Source: JBAZOJ01 sp041648755
Lineage (GTDB): Bacteria > Planctomycetota > B143-G9
Reading direction: 5' to 3'
DNA length: 41,470 nucleotides
Assembly: GCA_041648755.1 (NCBI GenBank)
Contig: JBAZOJ010000006.1
Span: 1-41,470 of the forward strand
Shown here: positions 16,243 through 25,705 of the stretch, in pieces
How positions within the stretch are numbered: position 1 is the stretch's first letter
How the letters are laid out: each line of letters begins with the position of its first letter
Translations under genes and position numbers: made by a program
The notes under the pieces: model-generated
Database searches by the model: none
What the model saw: only the letters and a program-made list of their open reading frames with translations
Told to the model about the DNA's origin: nothing

Positions 16243-18084
16243 CTACTCGCGGGCCGGAGAATTCAGAAGGCGCACTGGGAGGAAATCAGGATACGCACCC
16301 GAGAGCCTCAGACTTGCCGGGAAGTCCCACATCTCGATTGTGAAATTGCCCGGGGACTCCTCAACCAGAATGGGCTCGTTGGTCAGCGGATTTCTGACGT
16401 CCGCCTGCTTCAGCGCGGGCATTACGGCTTGGCCGAGTTGCGCCAACAGAGCCCGCATTTCGTCGTTCATTTCCGGCCATCTGCCTTTGTTGTTATCGAA
16501 CATCGCCTTGAGCTTCTCTGCCGGGCCGCCCGGCACATTGCACGCAGCCGCGAAAGCAGCATTTACGATCTGGCATGCTTCCTTGTTTGTGCGGACATAA
16601 TATGATCTTTTCTTAGCGGCCGTGGCTGGCGCGGTCATCCAGACTGCAAACGCAACTGCCGCCGCGAGGCACAACAACACAACATACAGGCGGCCGGGAT
16701 CGGTGCAAGCCCTTTCTCTGAGCCAATACAAGAAGGATAGTATTACTGTGGCAACAAGAGTTGCCAGGATGAAGAACAAGACCCCGCAATGAAGTCCTGC
16801 CAGCAATTCCGCCCTTATCGTCGCACGTGTCATCATCTTCCCGGGCGAAGTCACGGTCGGCCGAATGTCTTTGTCCATCTCTTCCGCGGCGAGCGTACCG
16901 CTGAGTTTGGAGACAGCGCAGAAATCCCACATCAGTTTGAGCGACTCGGAATGACCGGAATGAATTTCACCGGGCCAACTGAACAGTCCGCCCGAATGTG
17001 CGGCCTTCCACCAGGTGCCCAACTCCCACGTTCCCATTGTCATGAATGAATCTGAGGGCTGATAGCGCCTCATCGCGCTGGTAAACTCGGTGCGCAGAGC
17101 CTCGCACTCGTACGCATAATCGGAAATCACCGTCAGGTCCACGTAGGCCGCTCCCCCCGCAAGGGAGGTAAACCGCATCGGGTACACCGGCGCGTTGGCT
17201 GCGAATGAGATCTCTATTAGGCAGGGCGTGGACAGCCGGGAGTCAGGTGTGCGCACTAATGCTGCAACAAATAGCCAGCCCGCGTTGATATAGTCTTGCG
17301 CGAGGCGTTCTTCCTCAGGCCCAAGGCCCTTGAAACCGCCCGATGTGAGCCAGGCGTCGAGCGCGCCGGGGTTGTCTGCTTTCAGCGTCACCACATCGCG
17401 ATTGTCGAGTGTCAGGACGTTGCCTGCCGTGACGAACGGTGTGGATGCATCCGTGAATGCCCCGATTCGGCAATACTGGCAACCCACGAGCAAGAGCAGG
17501 GCCACGGGCAGGTAGGCGATGGTCGCCATGACCTTGGGCATCTTGTTGCGCGTTGCGAACACAAGGGCGTAGAGCGCAACCGGCAGGGCAAGCAGCCAAC
17601 ACTCCGAGTGTTCCCACATCCGGAAGCGGAAAAACGCAGTGCCGAGGAGCAGTATCATCAGTGGGGATGTCCACGCTGAAAAAGCTGGTGACCTGCCTGT
17701 CAACAGCGCAAGAGACCATGCCATCGTGAACATCAAGAGCAGCGCATCGAAAAAGAAGAGCGCTATCGCCCACCAGCGTGAATCGTACACTTTCTGTCTG
17801 AAGTCATAAAACAGCGTCTTGAACAGCGGATAAGAGGCGCTCTTGATCTCGATCGGCTGATTGGGTACGGGGATTATCCAGGCATACTGGCCTGCCTCGC
17901 CCTGGAATGATGACTCCACGATCAGGCGCTCCACCCCGTCGCGATATACGATGATTGCCCGCTGTTGCGGCATCCGGGGTGATTTGGCATTCTGCGCGGG
18001 AAAGAAGAACCCGTCGGCAGCACAGTATCGTTGCGCGGCAAACAACAGGACAATCATAGAAGCTGCAACAAACCACTTCTTCAC
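16243..18084 (-). CDS. DUF2330-like polytopic envelope protein, array copy 4
   Basis: The 613-residue protein starts with GTG at 18084, preceded by AAGGGGGG at a short distance; no ATG would keep the MKKW signal peptide. It is intermediate between the two N-terminal subtypes: GFFFPAQNAKSPRMPQQ followed by PVPNQPIEI instead of PVPSEP. Block two has KADNPGALDAWL and PVYPMRFTSLAGG. The invariant motif is HSESLKLMWDFCAVSKLSG, with Met for the second Leu. Later motifs are CNVPGGPAEKL and VEESPGN. The central membrane insert contains unusual Cys residues (VGCQYCRIG). Four plus two helices are expected. Confidence 0.85.
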   Translation of the reverse strand: MKKWFVAASMIVLLFAAQRYCAADGFFFPAQNAKSPRMPQQRAIIVYRDGVERLIVESSFQGEAGQYAWIIPVPNQPIEIKSASYPLFKTLFYDFRQKVYDSRWWAIALFFFDALLLMFTMAWSLALLTGRSPAFSAWTSPLMILLLGTAFFRFRMWEHSECWLLALPVALYALVFATRNKMPKVMATIAYLPVALLLLVGCQYCRIGAFTDASTPFVTAGNVLTLDNRDVVTLKADNPGALDAWLTSGGFKGLGPEEERLAQDYINAGWLFVAALVRTPDSRLSTPCLIEISFAANAPVYPMRFTSLAGGAAYVDLTVISDYAYECEALRTEFTSAMRRYQPSDSFMTMGTWELGTWWKAAHSGGLFSWPGEIHSGHSESLKLMWDFCAVSKLSGTLAAEEMDKDIRPTVTSPGKMMTRATIRAELLAGLHCGVLFFILATLVATVILSFLYWLRERACTDPGRLYVVLLCLAAAVAFAVWMTAPATAAKKRSYYVRTNKEACQIVNAAFAAACNVPGGPAEKLKAMFDNNKGRWPEMNDEMRALLAQLGQAVMPALKQADVRNPLTNEPILVEESPGNFTIEMWDFPASLRLSGAYPDFLPVRLLNSPARE

Positions 18085-18145
18085 GAGCCCCCCTTGCCGT
18101 ATAACAGGAACGTCTCCTTATGAGACGCATAGACTCGCCGACAGG

Positions 18146-19999
18146 TCACTTCCATTCGTATTTCGGATATTCCTGCAGGTATCCTCCGTGTCGATCGATA
18201 CTGTTAACTGTAAGATACAGGCGGCCCTCCGGTTCGAAGTCTTCCATCTTGATTGTCAGGTTGCCCGGCGACTCCTCGAAGATAATAGGGTCTCCGGTAA
18301 TCGGATTCCTGGCCCCCTTTTCCCGGAGTGCTGGCTCGACAGCAGCGGCGATCTGGTCCAGCAGCGCGCGCATCTCTTTGTTCATCAGAGGCCATCTTCT
18401 GTCTTTGACGTCGTACAATGCCAGCAGCTTCCCGGCCGGGCCGCCCGGTACGCTGCATGATGCGATAAAGGCCTCTTGCGCGCCAGCGGGGCTCTCAAGC
18501 GGGGAGATTCGTTGACTGCCAGGTCCTGCCACGGATGGCGCGACCATCCAGATCGAGAGAGAACCCACTGCGGCAATCCATGCAAAAGCCGCGAGCCCCA
18601 ATAGCATCATGTACAGCTTTCCGATGGACTCGAAGGGCCTGCCTCTGAACTGATACTTGAAGAACAATGCAATGGTGGCGGTCAGCGCTGCAAGAGTCAG
18701 TACAAGCAGCGCGAAGTAGCTGCCGACGAGCATGGCGGCCCCCAGGGTAATCCGCATCTTGTACTTGCCGGGAGTGCTTGCCTTCAGGCGCAAGTCCATG
18801 GCCATGTCAGCGTGAGTCATCGAGCCGCTCAGTTTGGAGACTACACAGCCATCCCAGAGCAGCGTGGGGCTCTCGGAATGCTCAATCCCCTTCCCGGGTG
18901 TCACTTCGAGCAGCATCAGGGATTCTGCAGCCTTCAACCAGGCCGGGACTTCCCAGTCAGAAACGGTCCAGAATCGGCTTCTTCCCGGCAGAATGCGCCC
19001 CTCGATATTGCTTGTGAACTCAATGTCGAGGGCTGGGCATTCGAACGGCCTGTCGGAGATGACCATCAGATCGACATACAGCGGTCCTCCGGAGAGCGAG
19101 GTCAGGCGCATGGGGTACACCGGTGCATCCGTCTTGAAGGCGATCTCGATGGGGCTCGGCGCCGATAACCGGGAATCTGCCTTACGCAGTTTGCCGACCA
19201 CGAAGCACCACTTTTCGGCGATGTAGTCGCCAGCGATGCGAAGGCCGTCTTGTCCGAGAGCCTGGAAGCCGCCAGCGGTCAGCCACGCATCCAGTGCACC
19301 GGGGTTGTCCGCTCTCAGCGTTGTGACATCGTAATCCCCGATGGCCTGAACGCTGACCACGGTCGTCCCGGGCACGTCATTTATGCCTCTTCCGCCCATG
19401 CCGAAAGCAAAAAGCCCGCAAAACAAGAAAAACGCGAACGGGAGATATGACAGCAAGGCAGTCAACCTTGGCAACACGTTGCGCAGTATCAGGAGGGCCA
19501 AGAAGAAGATGCACGGAAGAAAGAGCCAACCTACCGAAGAGGAAATCGCGATAAACATGCTAAGAGCCAAAAGTGTCGCGGATGCCCCTGTCGCAAAGAG
19601 GCTCGATCGGTGTGTAAGAAGAGCCATGGACCATAGCAGCGTGATAAGAGCAAGGAGCCCGAGGAAGATCAGGTGCATCGGAGTATCAAAGCCGATGCCT
19701 TGCACCCGCTGCCTGGAATCGTAGAACATCGTCTTGAACAACGGGTAGGAGGCCTTCTTGATTTCAAGTGGCTCGGAAGGGACAGGGATAACCCAGGCAT
19801 ACTGGCCACTCTCCCCTTGGAACGCGGATTCGATAATAAGGCGCTCCACCCCGTTGCGATACACTATGATCGCCCGCTGCTGCGGCATGTCGGGCTTCTT
19901 GACTTCATGTGAGGGAAAGAAGAACCCGTCGGCGTGGCTGAACCGCCACGGCAGAAAGACGGCAAGAACCAATATCGTCGCAAAGCCCCATTTGTGCAT
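18146..19999 (-). CDS. DUF2330-like polytopic envelope protein, array copy 5
   Basis: The 617-residue protein starts at ATG 19999 (MHKWGFATILVL), preceded by GGGAGAGGG; an in-frame ATG 24 bases further upstream would add a charged extension and is rejected. The signal peptide differs from the other copies (FLPWRFSHADG). The remaining blocks follow the PDMPQQ subtype: YDVTTLRADNPGALDAWL, WCFVVGKLRKADSRLSAP, HSESPTLLWDGCVVSKLSG, CSVPGGPAGKL and FEESPGN. The C-terminal ending (GGYLQEYPKYEWK) closely resembles that of copy 7 (GGHLQAYPKPEWK), two genes away, again suggesting exchange between copies. Confidence 0.85.
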   Translation of the reverse strand: MHKWGFATILVLAVFLPWRFSHADGFFFPSHEVKKPDMPQQRAIIVYRNGVERLIIESAFQGESGQYAWVIPVPSEPLEIKKASYPLFKTMFYDSRQRVQGIGFDTPMHLIFLGLLALITLLWSMALLTHRSSLFATGASATLLALSMFIAISSSVGWLFLPCIFFLALLILRNVLPRLTALLSYLPFAFFLFCGLFAFGMGGRGINDVPGTTVVSVQAIGDYDVTTLRADNPGALDAWLTAGGFQALGQDGLRIAGDYIAEKWCFVVGKLRKADSRLSAPSPIEIAFKTDAPVYPMRLTSLSGGPLYVDLMVISDRPFECPALDIEFTSNIEGRILPGRSRFWTVSDWEVPAWLKAAESLMLLEVTPGKGIEHSESPTLLWDGCVVSKLSGSMTHADMAMDLRLKASTPGKYKMRITLGAAMLVGSYFALLVLTLAALTATIALFFKYQFRGRPFESIGKLYMMLLGLAAFAWIAAVGSLSIWMVAPSVAGPGSQRISPLESPAGAQEAFIASCSVPGGPAGKLLALYDVKDRRWPLMNKEMRALLDQIAAAVEPALREKGARNPITGDPIIFEESPGNLTIKMEDFEPEGRLYLTVNSIDRHGGYLQEYPKYEWK

Positions 20000-20019
20000 T
20001 TCCCTCTCCCTTCTCCGGC

Positions 20020-21882
20020 TCATTCCACAGGAGGCAGGTCTATTTTTGCCCTCGGAGGAACCGGGTATTCCGACACCATATCAAGGAACCTGCTGGGCAT
20101 ATCGAACAGCACAAGGTATAGCTTGGAGTCTCCCCAGAAGCCCTGTACCCACAGGTTCCCCGGCGACTGCTCGACCTTAAGCGGCTCTCCGGTGAGCGGG
20201 TTCTTCAGCCCTTCCTCCTTGATGGCTTTGGCGAGGCCAACTTCGAGCGCCGAGAATAGAGACCGGGTCTCGTCCGACATAATCGGCCAGTGTTCCCGAT
20301 CATTTTCCGCGATTGCTTTCAGTTTTTCGGCAGACCCACCTGGAACGGCGCATACTTCCTGGAATGCCTTCGCCGCGACCTGGTGCAAGTGCTGGTCCTC
20401 TTCTTCCGGGGCGCCTTTGACGCCGATGGCCGTGTGCATGCTCAGCCAGATGGCCACGCCGACCAAAGCTGCCAGCAACACCATTCCGTAGTGGAGCCAT
20501 TTCAAGAACGGCACATCCCTACCCAGCCGAGTATACCTGAAAAAAGCATATGCAGTCACGACAACGGCCGCGAACCACAGGAAGAAAAGCGAGTAGATCC
20601 CCCCTGCGTATGCCGCGGCACCGTATGTCACGTTCAGGCCATATTTCCCTGTGCTCGATCTGACCGGCCTGAGGTCCTCTGCCATCTGGTCCGGCGTCAG
20701 GACGCCGCTCATCTTCGACACGGTGCAGCCGTGCCAGAGGAGGGTCGGTGCATCGGTGTGATGAACATGCCTGCTGTCGTCTCCGGCGAGAAGCCGGAAA
20801 GAGCCGCATGCCCGCCATATCAGAGGCGGGTTCCACGTGCAGTCCCGGGAGAACGTGATCCTGTTTCGGTATTCCAGTTCACTCCAGGTATCGGTCATCT
20901 CTGTCCGCAGGGATTTGCTCTCGTACGCCTCCGACGCAACTATGATAAGGTCCACGAACAGCGGCCCACCCGCAAGGGCGGTCAACCTCATAGGATACAC
21001 CGGTGAATCGGCCTTGAACGAGACCTCCAGCGGGGCCGGCGCGGCGAGCCCTTTGTTGCTGTTGTGCAGTCTGGCGGCGATGAAACTCCACTTGTCCCTG
21101 ATGTAATCTCCCGCTACACTCCGACCCTTTTCCCCGAGGGTCTGGAATCCGTGCGCTGTCAGCCAGGAATCCAGGGCATCTGCGTTCTCTGCCTTCAAAG
21201 TCGTCGCATCGTACTCCCCGATGGACGCCGTCTGTCCCACATCGACATTCCCGAAGGGCGTTTGCTCTGTGCCTCCGGTATAAAGGAGCGTAAAGATAGT
21301 CAATAGGAGTGCAGCGCTCCAGAGCACTAACACTGTGGTGTTCGAGGCCTTTGGATACTTCCGCGCTGCAAGGAAGTAAAATGCGAAAAAGGCAGCGAAT
21401 ATCAGCACCACCAGGAAAGGCACTTCGTGCCCCAGCAAAAACCACAGGAAGAGCGCCGCTGCCAGGTTGCACACCCAAAATACCCACGTACGGCCTGTCA
21501 GCAGGGAGATGGACCAACCCAGCCCGAGCAGCGCGAGAAGCCCGGCACACAGGAGATACACCGGGCACATCCAATTCTCTGGGTACACGAACTGCCGCAG
21601 GTCGTAAAACATCGTCTTGAACAGGGGATACGATGCCTTCTTGATTTCAAGTGGCTCGGAGGGCACGGGCAGAATCCAGGCGTATTCGCCCGTCTCCCCC
21701 TCAAATGCGGATTCGATAATCAGGCGCTCCACGCCGTTGCGATGGACTATGATCGCTCGCTGCTGCGGCATGTCCGGCGCTTTTACGTTCAGTGGCGGGA
21801 AGAACTTGCCGTCGGCCGCGCACTCGCGCTGCGCGGCGAAGAGGAGGATCAAGCCGACCGCGACAAGCAACCACTTATTCAT
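20020..21882 (-). CDS. DUF2330-like polytopic envelope protein, array copy 6
   Basis: The 620-residue protein starts at ATG 21882 (MNKWLLVAVG) with GGAGGA three bases upstream; the open frame extends 72 bases further without homology. The N-terminal block has one change, IIVHRNG for the usual IIVYRNG. The invariant motif is HTDAPTLLWHGCTVSKMSG. The C-terminal block is the most altered of the array: CAVPGGSAEKLKAIAE with Ser for Pro, and VEQSPGN. The tail (PPRAKIDLPPVE) is unique. Copy 5 begins 20 bp after the stop. Confidence 0.85.
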   Translation of the reverse strand: MNKWLLVAVGLILLFAAQRECAADGKFFPPLNVKAPDMPQQRAIIVHRNGVERLIIESAFEGETGEYAWILPVPSEPLEIKKASYPLFKTMFYDLRQFVYPENWMCPVYLLCAGLLALLGLGWSISLLTGRTWVFWVCNLAAALFLWFLLGHEVPFLVVLIFAAFFAFYFLAARKYPKASNTTVLVLWSAALLLTIFTLLYTGGTEQTPFGNVDVGQTASIGEYDATTLKAENADALDSWLTAHGFQTLGEKGRSVAGDYIRDKWSFIAARLHNSNKGLAAPAPLEVSFKADSPVYPMRLTALAGGPLFVDLIIVASEAYESKSLRTEMTDTWSELEYRNRITFSRDCTWNPPLIWRACGSFRLLAGDDSRHVHHTDAPTLLWHGCTVSKMSGVLTPDQMAEDLRPVRSSTGKYGLNVTYGAAAYAGGIYSLFFLWFAAVVVTAYAFFRYTRLGRDVPFLKWLHYGMVLLAALVGVAIWLSMHTAIGVKGAPEEEDQHLHQVAAKAFQEVCAVPGGSAEKLKAIAENDREHWPIMSDETRSLFSALEVGLAKAIKEEGLKNPLTGEPLKVEQSPGNLWVQGFWGDSKLYLVLFDMPSRFLDMVSEYPVPPRAKIDLPPVE

Positions 21883-21944
21883 GCTTCCTCCTCTGCCGAA
21901 AAGTGAACCGGTTGTGCTTCTGCCCTGTGGGAGACCACGGCTTG

Positions 21945-23798
21945 TCACTTCCATTCCGGCTTCGGGTATGCCTGCAAATGACCACCGTAGTGATCACCTC
22001 TGAACATGATGAGAGACAAGGTTGCCCTCATGGGGTAGGGATCCAGATCAATGATGAGATTCCCCGGAGATTCCTCGAACGTTATGGGGTCTCCGGTGAG
22101 GGGATTCCTGCCACCGGACTTCCTGATTTCCGGCTCAATAGCGTCGGCGAGTTTGCGGAGCAAGACGCGCATTTCATCGTTCATCTCGGGCCATCTCTTC
22201 GCCTTTACATCGTACATTTCCAGCAGCTTTCCTGCAGGGCCGCCCGGCACACTGCATGCCGCAAGGAAGGCTTCCTTAGCACCGCCCGGGTTATAGTACG
22301 TACCGCGATCGAACCCCTCCGTTCCGTTCCCGATGGGCTGTGATTGCCACACCATCATGCCGCAGAACGTCGCAAGCACCAGAAGCAGGATTTCGAGCCA
22401 GACGAGTCCGACATAGGCCCTTCCCCTGAATAGGTACCGGAAATACACGACAATCGTGGTGACAATAATGAACACGATGAGGAAGACGAGCCCGAAGAAA
22501 ATGCCCGCGATCTTGGCGGCCTCATCGGATACCAGCAGCAGGATTTTACCGGGGGCACTTCTTACAGGCCTGATATCCTCCTTCATCGCTGCAGGGCTCA
22601 GTGCGCCGCTGAGCTTGGAGACCACGCAGCAATCCCACAACAGCGTGTGCGACTCGGAATGATAGGTCCCCCTGCCTACAGGGCCGGAAAATAGTCGGAT
22701 AGGAAGGCCGGGCATCCATGTGAACGGAGTATCCCAATCTCTGGTGGAATAAAAAGCCTGTCTTTGTGTGAACCGGTCCTTGATGAATTCGTTCGTGAAC
22801 TCCGTCTCCAGTAGTGGGTATTCGTATGCGCTTTCGGCGATGATGATCAGATCAATGTACAGAGGGCGGCCGGTGAGGGAGGTCAACCGCATTGGATATA
22901 TTGCTTCGTCCGTCTTGAATGAGATCTCGATCGGGTGCGGCGCCGACAGACGTTTGTCGTTCTTGCGCAGCTTCCCCGCTACGAAGCACCATTTTTCGGC
23001 GATGTAGCCGTCAGCAATGTGTCGCCCGTCTTGTCCGAGGGACTGGAATCCGCCCGATACAAGCCAGGCATCCAGCGCATCCGCGTTGTCGGCTTTCAGC
23101 GTCGTCACGTCGTAGTCGCCAATTGCCTGGGTGTTCACAAGCGTGATCTCTGAAGAAGGCTCGTCGTCAACACCCACGGTTTGGAAAAGCCACAAACACG
23201 AAACAACTATCAGCGCGGCGGGAATGTAGGCAATGGTCGCCACAAGTGCAGGTTTCCTCCTGCGCAACAAGAACAGAACGGAGAAAAGCGCCAAGACGAC
23301 AGCAAGTATCCCAACTGCAGGTGCTTGCGGAACTCCGATGCGTATGACCAGGCAGCAGATGGAGAATATCATGAGGACTGATACACATGCAGTGAATATC
23401 CACGGCCGGCTGGTCACCATGGTGACAGACCAGAATAGCGTCAGAAGGGCGAGGAGCCCGAGAATAATCAGGTAGAACGCTGCCGCACCCACGGCCTGAT
23501 ACACATAAAGCCTGAAGTCGTGGAACATCGTCTTGAACAACGGGTAGGAGGCTTTCCTGATTTCGATGGGCTCAGAGGGCACGGGGATGATCCAGGCGTA
23601 TTCGCCTGTTTCCCCCTGGAGTGCCGACTCAATGATCAGCCGCTCCACCCCGTTGCGATAGACGATGATCGCCCGCTGCTGCGGCATATCCGGCGCCGTC
23701 GCATTCCATGGGGGTACAAACTTGCCGTCGGCAGCGCATTCGCGTTGCGCGGCGAAGAGGAGGAATACGCCAAAGGCCACAAACAGCAACTTCTTCAT
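21945..23798 (-). CDS. DUF2330-like polytopic envelope protein, array copy 7
   Basis: The 617-residue protein starts at ATG 23798 (MKKLLFVAFG) after GGGGAG; a 50-residue in-frame extension upstream overlaps the previous gene and is rejected. The mature N-terminus is GKFVPPWNATAPDMPQQ. Block two has KADNADALDAWLVSGGF and WCFVAGKLRKNDKRLSAP. The motif is HSESHTLLWDCCVVSKLSG, with a second Cys beside the invariant one, a feature shared with copy 11. Later motifs are CSVPGGPAGKL and FEESPGN. The ending resembles copy 5. Confidence 0.85.
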   Translation of the reverse strand: MKKLLFVAFGVFLLFAAQRECAADGKFVPPWNATAPDMPQQRAIIVYRNGVERLIIESALQGETGEYAWIIPVPSEPIEIRKASYPLFKTMFHDFRLYVYQAVGAAAFYLIILGLLALLTLFWSVTMVTSRPWIFTACVSVLMIFSICCLVIRIGVPQAPAVGILAVVLALFSVLFLLRRRKPALVATIAYIPAALIVVSCLWLFQTVGVDDEPSSEITLVNTQAIGDYDVTTLKADNADALDAWLVSGGFQSLGQDGRHIADGYIAEKWCFVAGKLRKNDKRLSAPHPIEISFKTDEAIYPMRLTSLTGRPLYIDLIIIAESAYEYPLLETEFTNEFIKDRFTQRQAFYSTRDWDTPFTWMPGLPIRLFSGPVGRGTYHSESHTLLWDCCVVSKLSGALSPAAMKEDIRPVRSAPGKILLLVSDEAAKIAGIFFGLVFLIVFIIVTTIVVYFRYLFRGRAYVGLVWLEILLLVLATFCGMMVWQSQPIGNGTEGFDRGTYYNPGGAKEAFLAACSVPGGPAGKLLEMYDVKAKRWPEMNDEMRVLLRKLADAIEPEIRKSGGRNPLTGDPITFEESPGNLIIDLDPYPMRATLSLIMFRGDHYGGHLQAYPKPEWK

Positions 23799-23835
23799 AC
23801 GCTCCCCGTGCTCCATAGCGTCAAGTTCCGCAGGA

Positions 23836-25685
23836 TCACTCTTGCGCCTCTCGTGGGAACTCCCTGTGCGTGTCGGGATAGCGATAGTACGAGAGTCTGC
23901 TGAAGCTAATCGACAACTCCTGGCTCCCGAAGACAATTCCAACAACAAGATCTCCAGGAGATTCCTCGAACGTGACGGGCTCCCCGGTCAGCGGGTTTCG
24001 CGCGTCAGCCTTCCTGAGGCCGGGAATCATGGATTCCTTCAGTTGGCGGAGCAGGGCGCGGGTCTCATCGTTTTCCGCGGGCCACAGTCTGGTCTTTGGG
24101 TCATACATCGCAAGGAGCTTTTCCGCGGGACCGCCCTTAACGCTGCAAGCATCGTCAAAGACCCGTTCGCAGATGTCCAAGGCATTCAGTGTGTCGGCAT
24201 CGTATACCGGTTTCTCCCGCCCGATGACGGTTGGCGATGCGAGCCACACCACAAAACCGCATAACACGGCAAGACCGAAAATGGTCAGGTGCATTCTGCC
24301 TTTCAAGACGAAGTCAGTCTTCCGGGCAGTTTTCACAAACACCAGCCCTATCGAGGTAATCAGGGCTGCAAAGAACAGGAAGTAGAATCCGCCGGTGACG
24401 CCCGCCTGTATCGCCGCCAGGTTCGTGACCAGTACGGTCAGCTTCCCCGGCGCGCACCTGTCGGGGTATATGTCCCTGTCCATCTGTTGTTTGGTCAGTG
24501 ATCCGCTGATCTTGGAGATAACACAGCCGGACCAGAGCAGCGAAGGCGCCTCGGAGTGGACGATCCTCAAATGACGAGGGAGAGAAACGCCCGAGTAGTA
24601 TAAAGAAGCTTTCTGGGTGCGGGTCAAGATCCACGGGCCATTGAGCATGAACATCCCGGAACTGGAGGGAGCACTTTTGAACTCGTTGCTCAACTCCGTC
24701 TGCAGGTCGGAGTATTCATACGCGCTTTCGGCGACAATAATCAGGTCAAGGTACAGCGGCCCTCCCGAAAGTGACGTCAGCCGCATTGGATACACCGGCA
24801 TGTCTGCGTTGAAGGATATCTCGATGGGCTGCGGCGCAGTCAGGCGGGTGTCCGCCTTGCGCACCTTGCCAGCGACGAAACACCAACCCCAGCGGATATA
24901 GTCCTCTGCCATCTGCCTTCCGTCAGGCCCCAGCGTTTGGAATCCTCCCGCCGCGAGCCAGAAATCCAGCGCCTTAGCGTCCGCTGCCTTCAGGGCGGAT
25001 ACTTCGTAATCGCCGATGGTCGTGGTGCTGAGCACCTCGACAGCCGAAGACCCGCCGTCTTCCATGCCGCGTGGGCCGGCCAGATTGGGGAGTGTCCCGT
25101 AGAAGAGGACCATCAGTGCAAGGCCGAATGCGATGCCCGATGCTGTCACGGGGATTATCCAGCGCAGAAAGAACACGGCGACGAATATGACAAGAGGGAT
25201 CAGGAAGATCATCTCCCCGAAAACAACATTGAGGGCGCACAGCGCAGAGAACGAAATTGCGCCCCATGTTGTCCAGCCCTTCAGGCTTCGGGTCACCGCG
25301 GCAGAAGCCAGCAACATAATGAGTATGCCAAAGAACCCGAGCACCGTGATTTCGGGCAGCCAACTGTAGGCGGGGCCAGCTTCCAGGGCTTTCTTTCCCA
25401 AATCGTAGAACATTGTCTTGAACAACGGATACGATGTCTTCTTGATTTCCAGGGAGGTTTGGGAACCGGGATGATCCATGCGTATTCCCCCTCTTTACCC
25501 TGGAAGGCCGACTCAATGATCATCCGCTCCACCCCGTTGCGATAGACGATAATCGCCCGCTGCTGGGGCATGTCCGGCGCCTTGACGTCCAGCGGAGGAA
25601 AGAACTTGCCGTCGGCGAAGCAGGGCCGATGAGGAATGAGCGCCAGCAGGAGAATGATGGCAACGAGCCAGCGTGCTATTACCAT
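23836..25685 (-). pseudogene. DUF2330-like paralogue, array copy 8, with one frameshift
   Basis: Translation from ATG 25685 (MVIARWLVAIILL, GGAG upstream) reads the signal peptide and N-terminal block to IIPVPKP and then leaves the family frame. The right frame resumes at LEIKKTSYPLFKTMFYD and runs to the stop at 23836. Adding one C to the CCC run read on the minus strand (25452-25454) restores ~616 residues. The rest is complete: KAADAKALDFWLAAGGF, HSEAPSLLWSGCVISKISG, CSVKGGPAEKL, FEESPGD. Where other copies have Ser-Glu-Pro after PVP, this one reads Lys-Pro-Pro, so the site has drifted as well. A young pseudogene or one sequencing error are both possible. Confidence 0.8.
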
Positions 25686-25705
25686 TGTCACTCCGTTCTC
25701 TTCCC

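Noticed and set aside
13850..25455. Phase variation by homopolymer slippage in copies 2 and 8
   Set aside because: The runs are only 3-4 bases long, too short for high-frequency slippage; decay or sequencing error is simpler.
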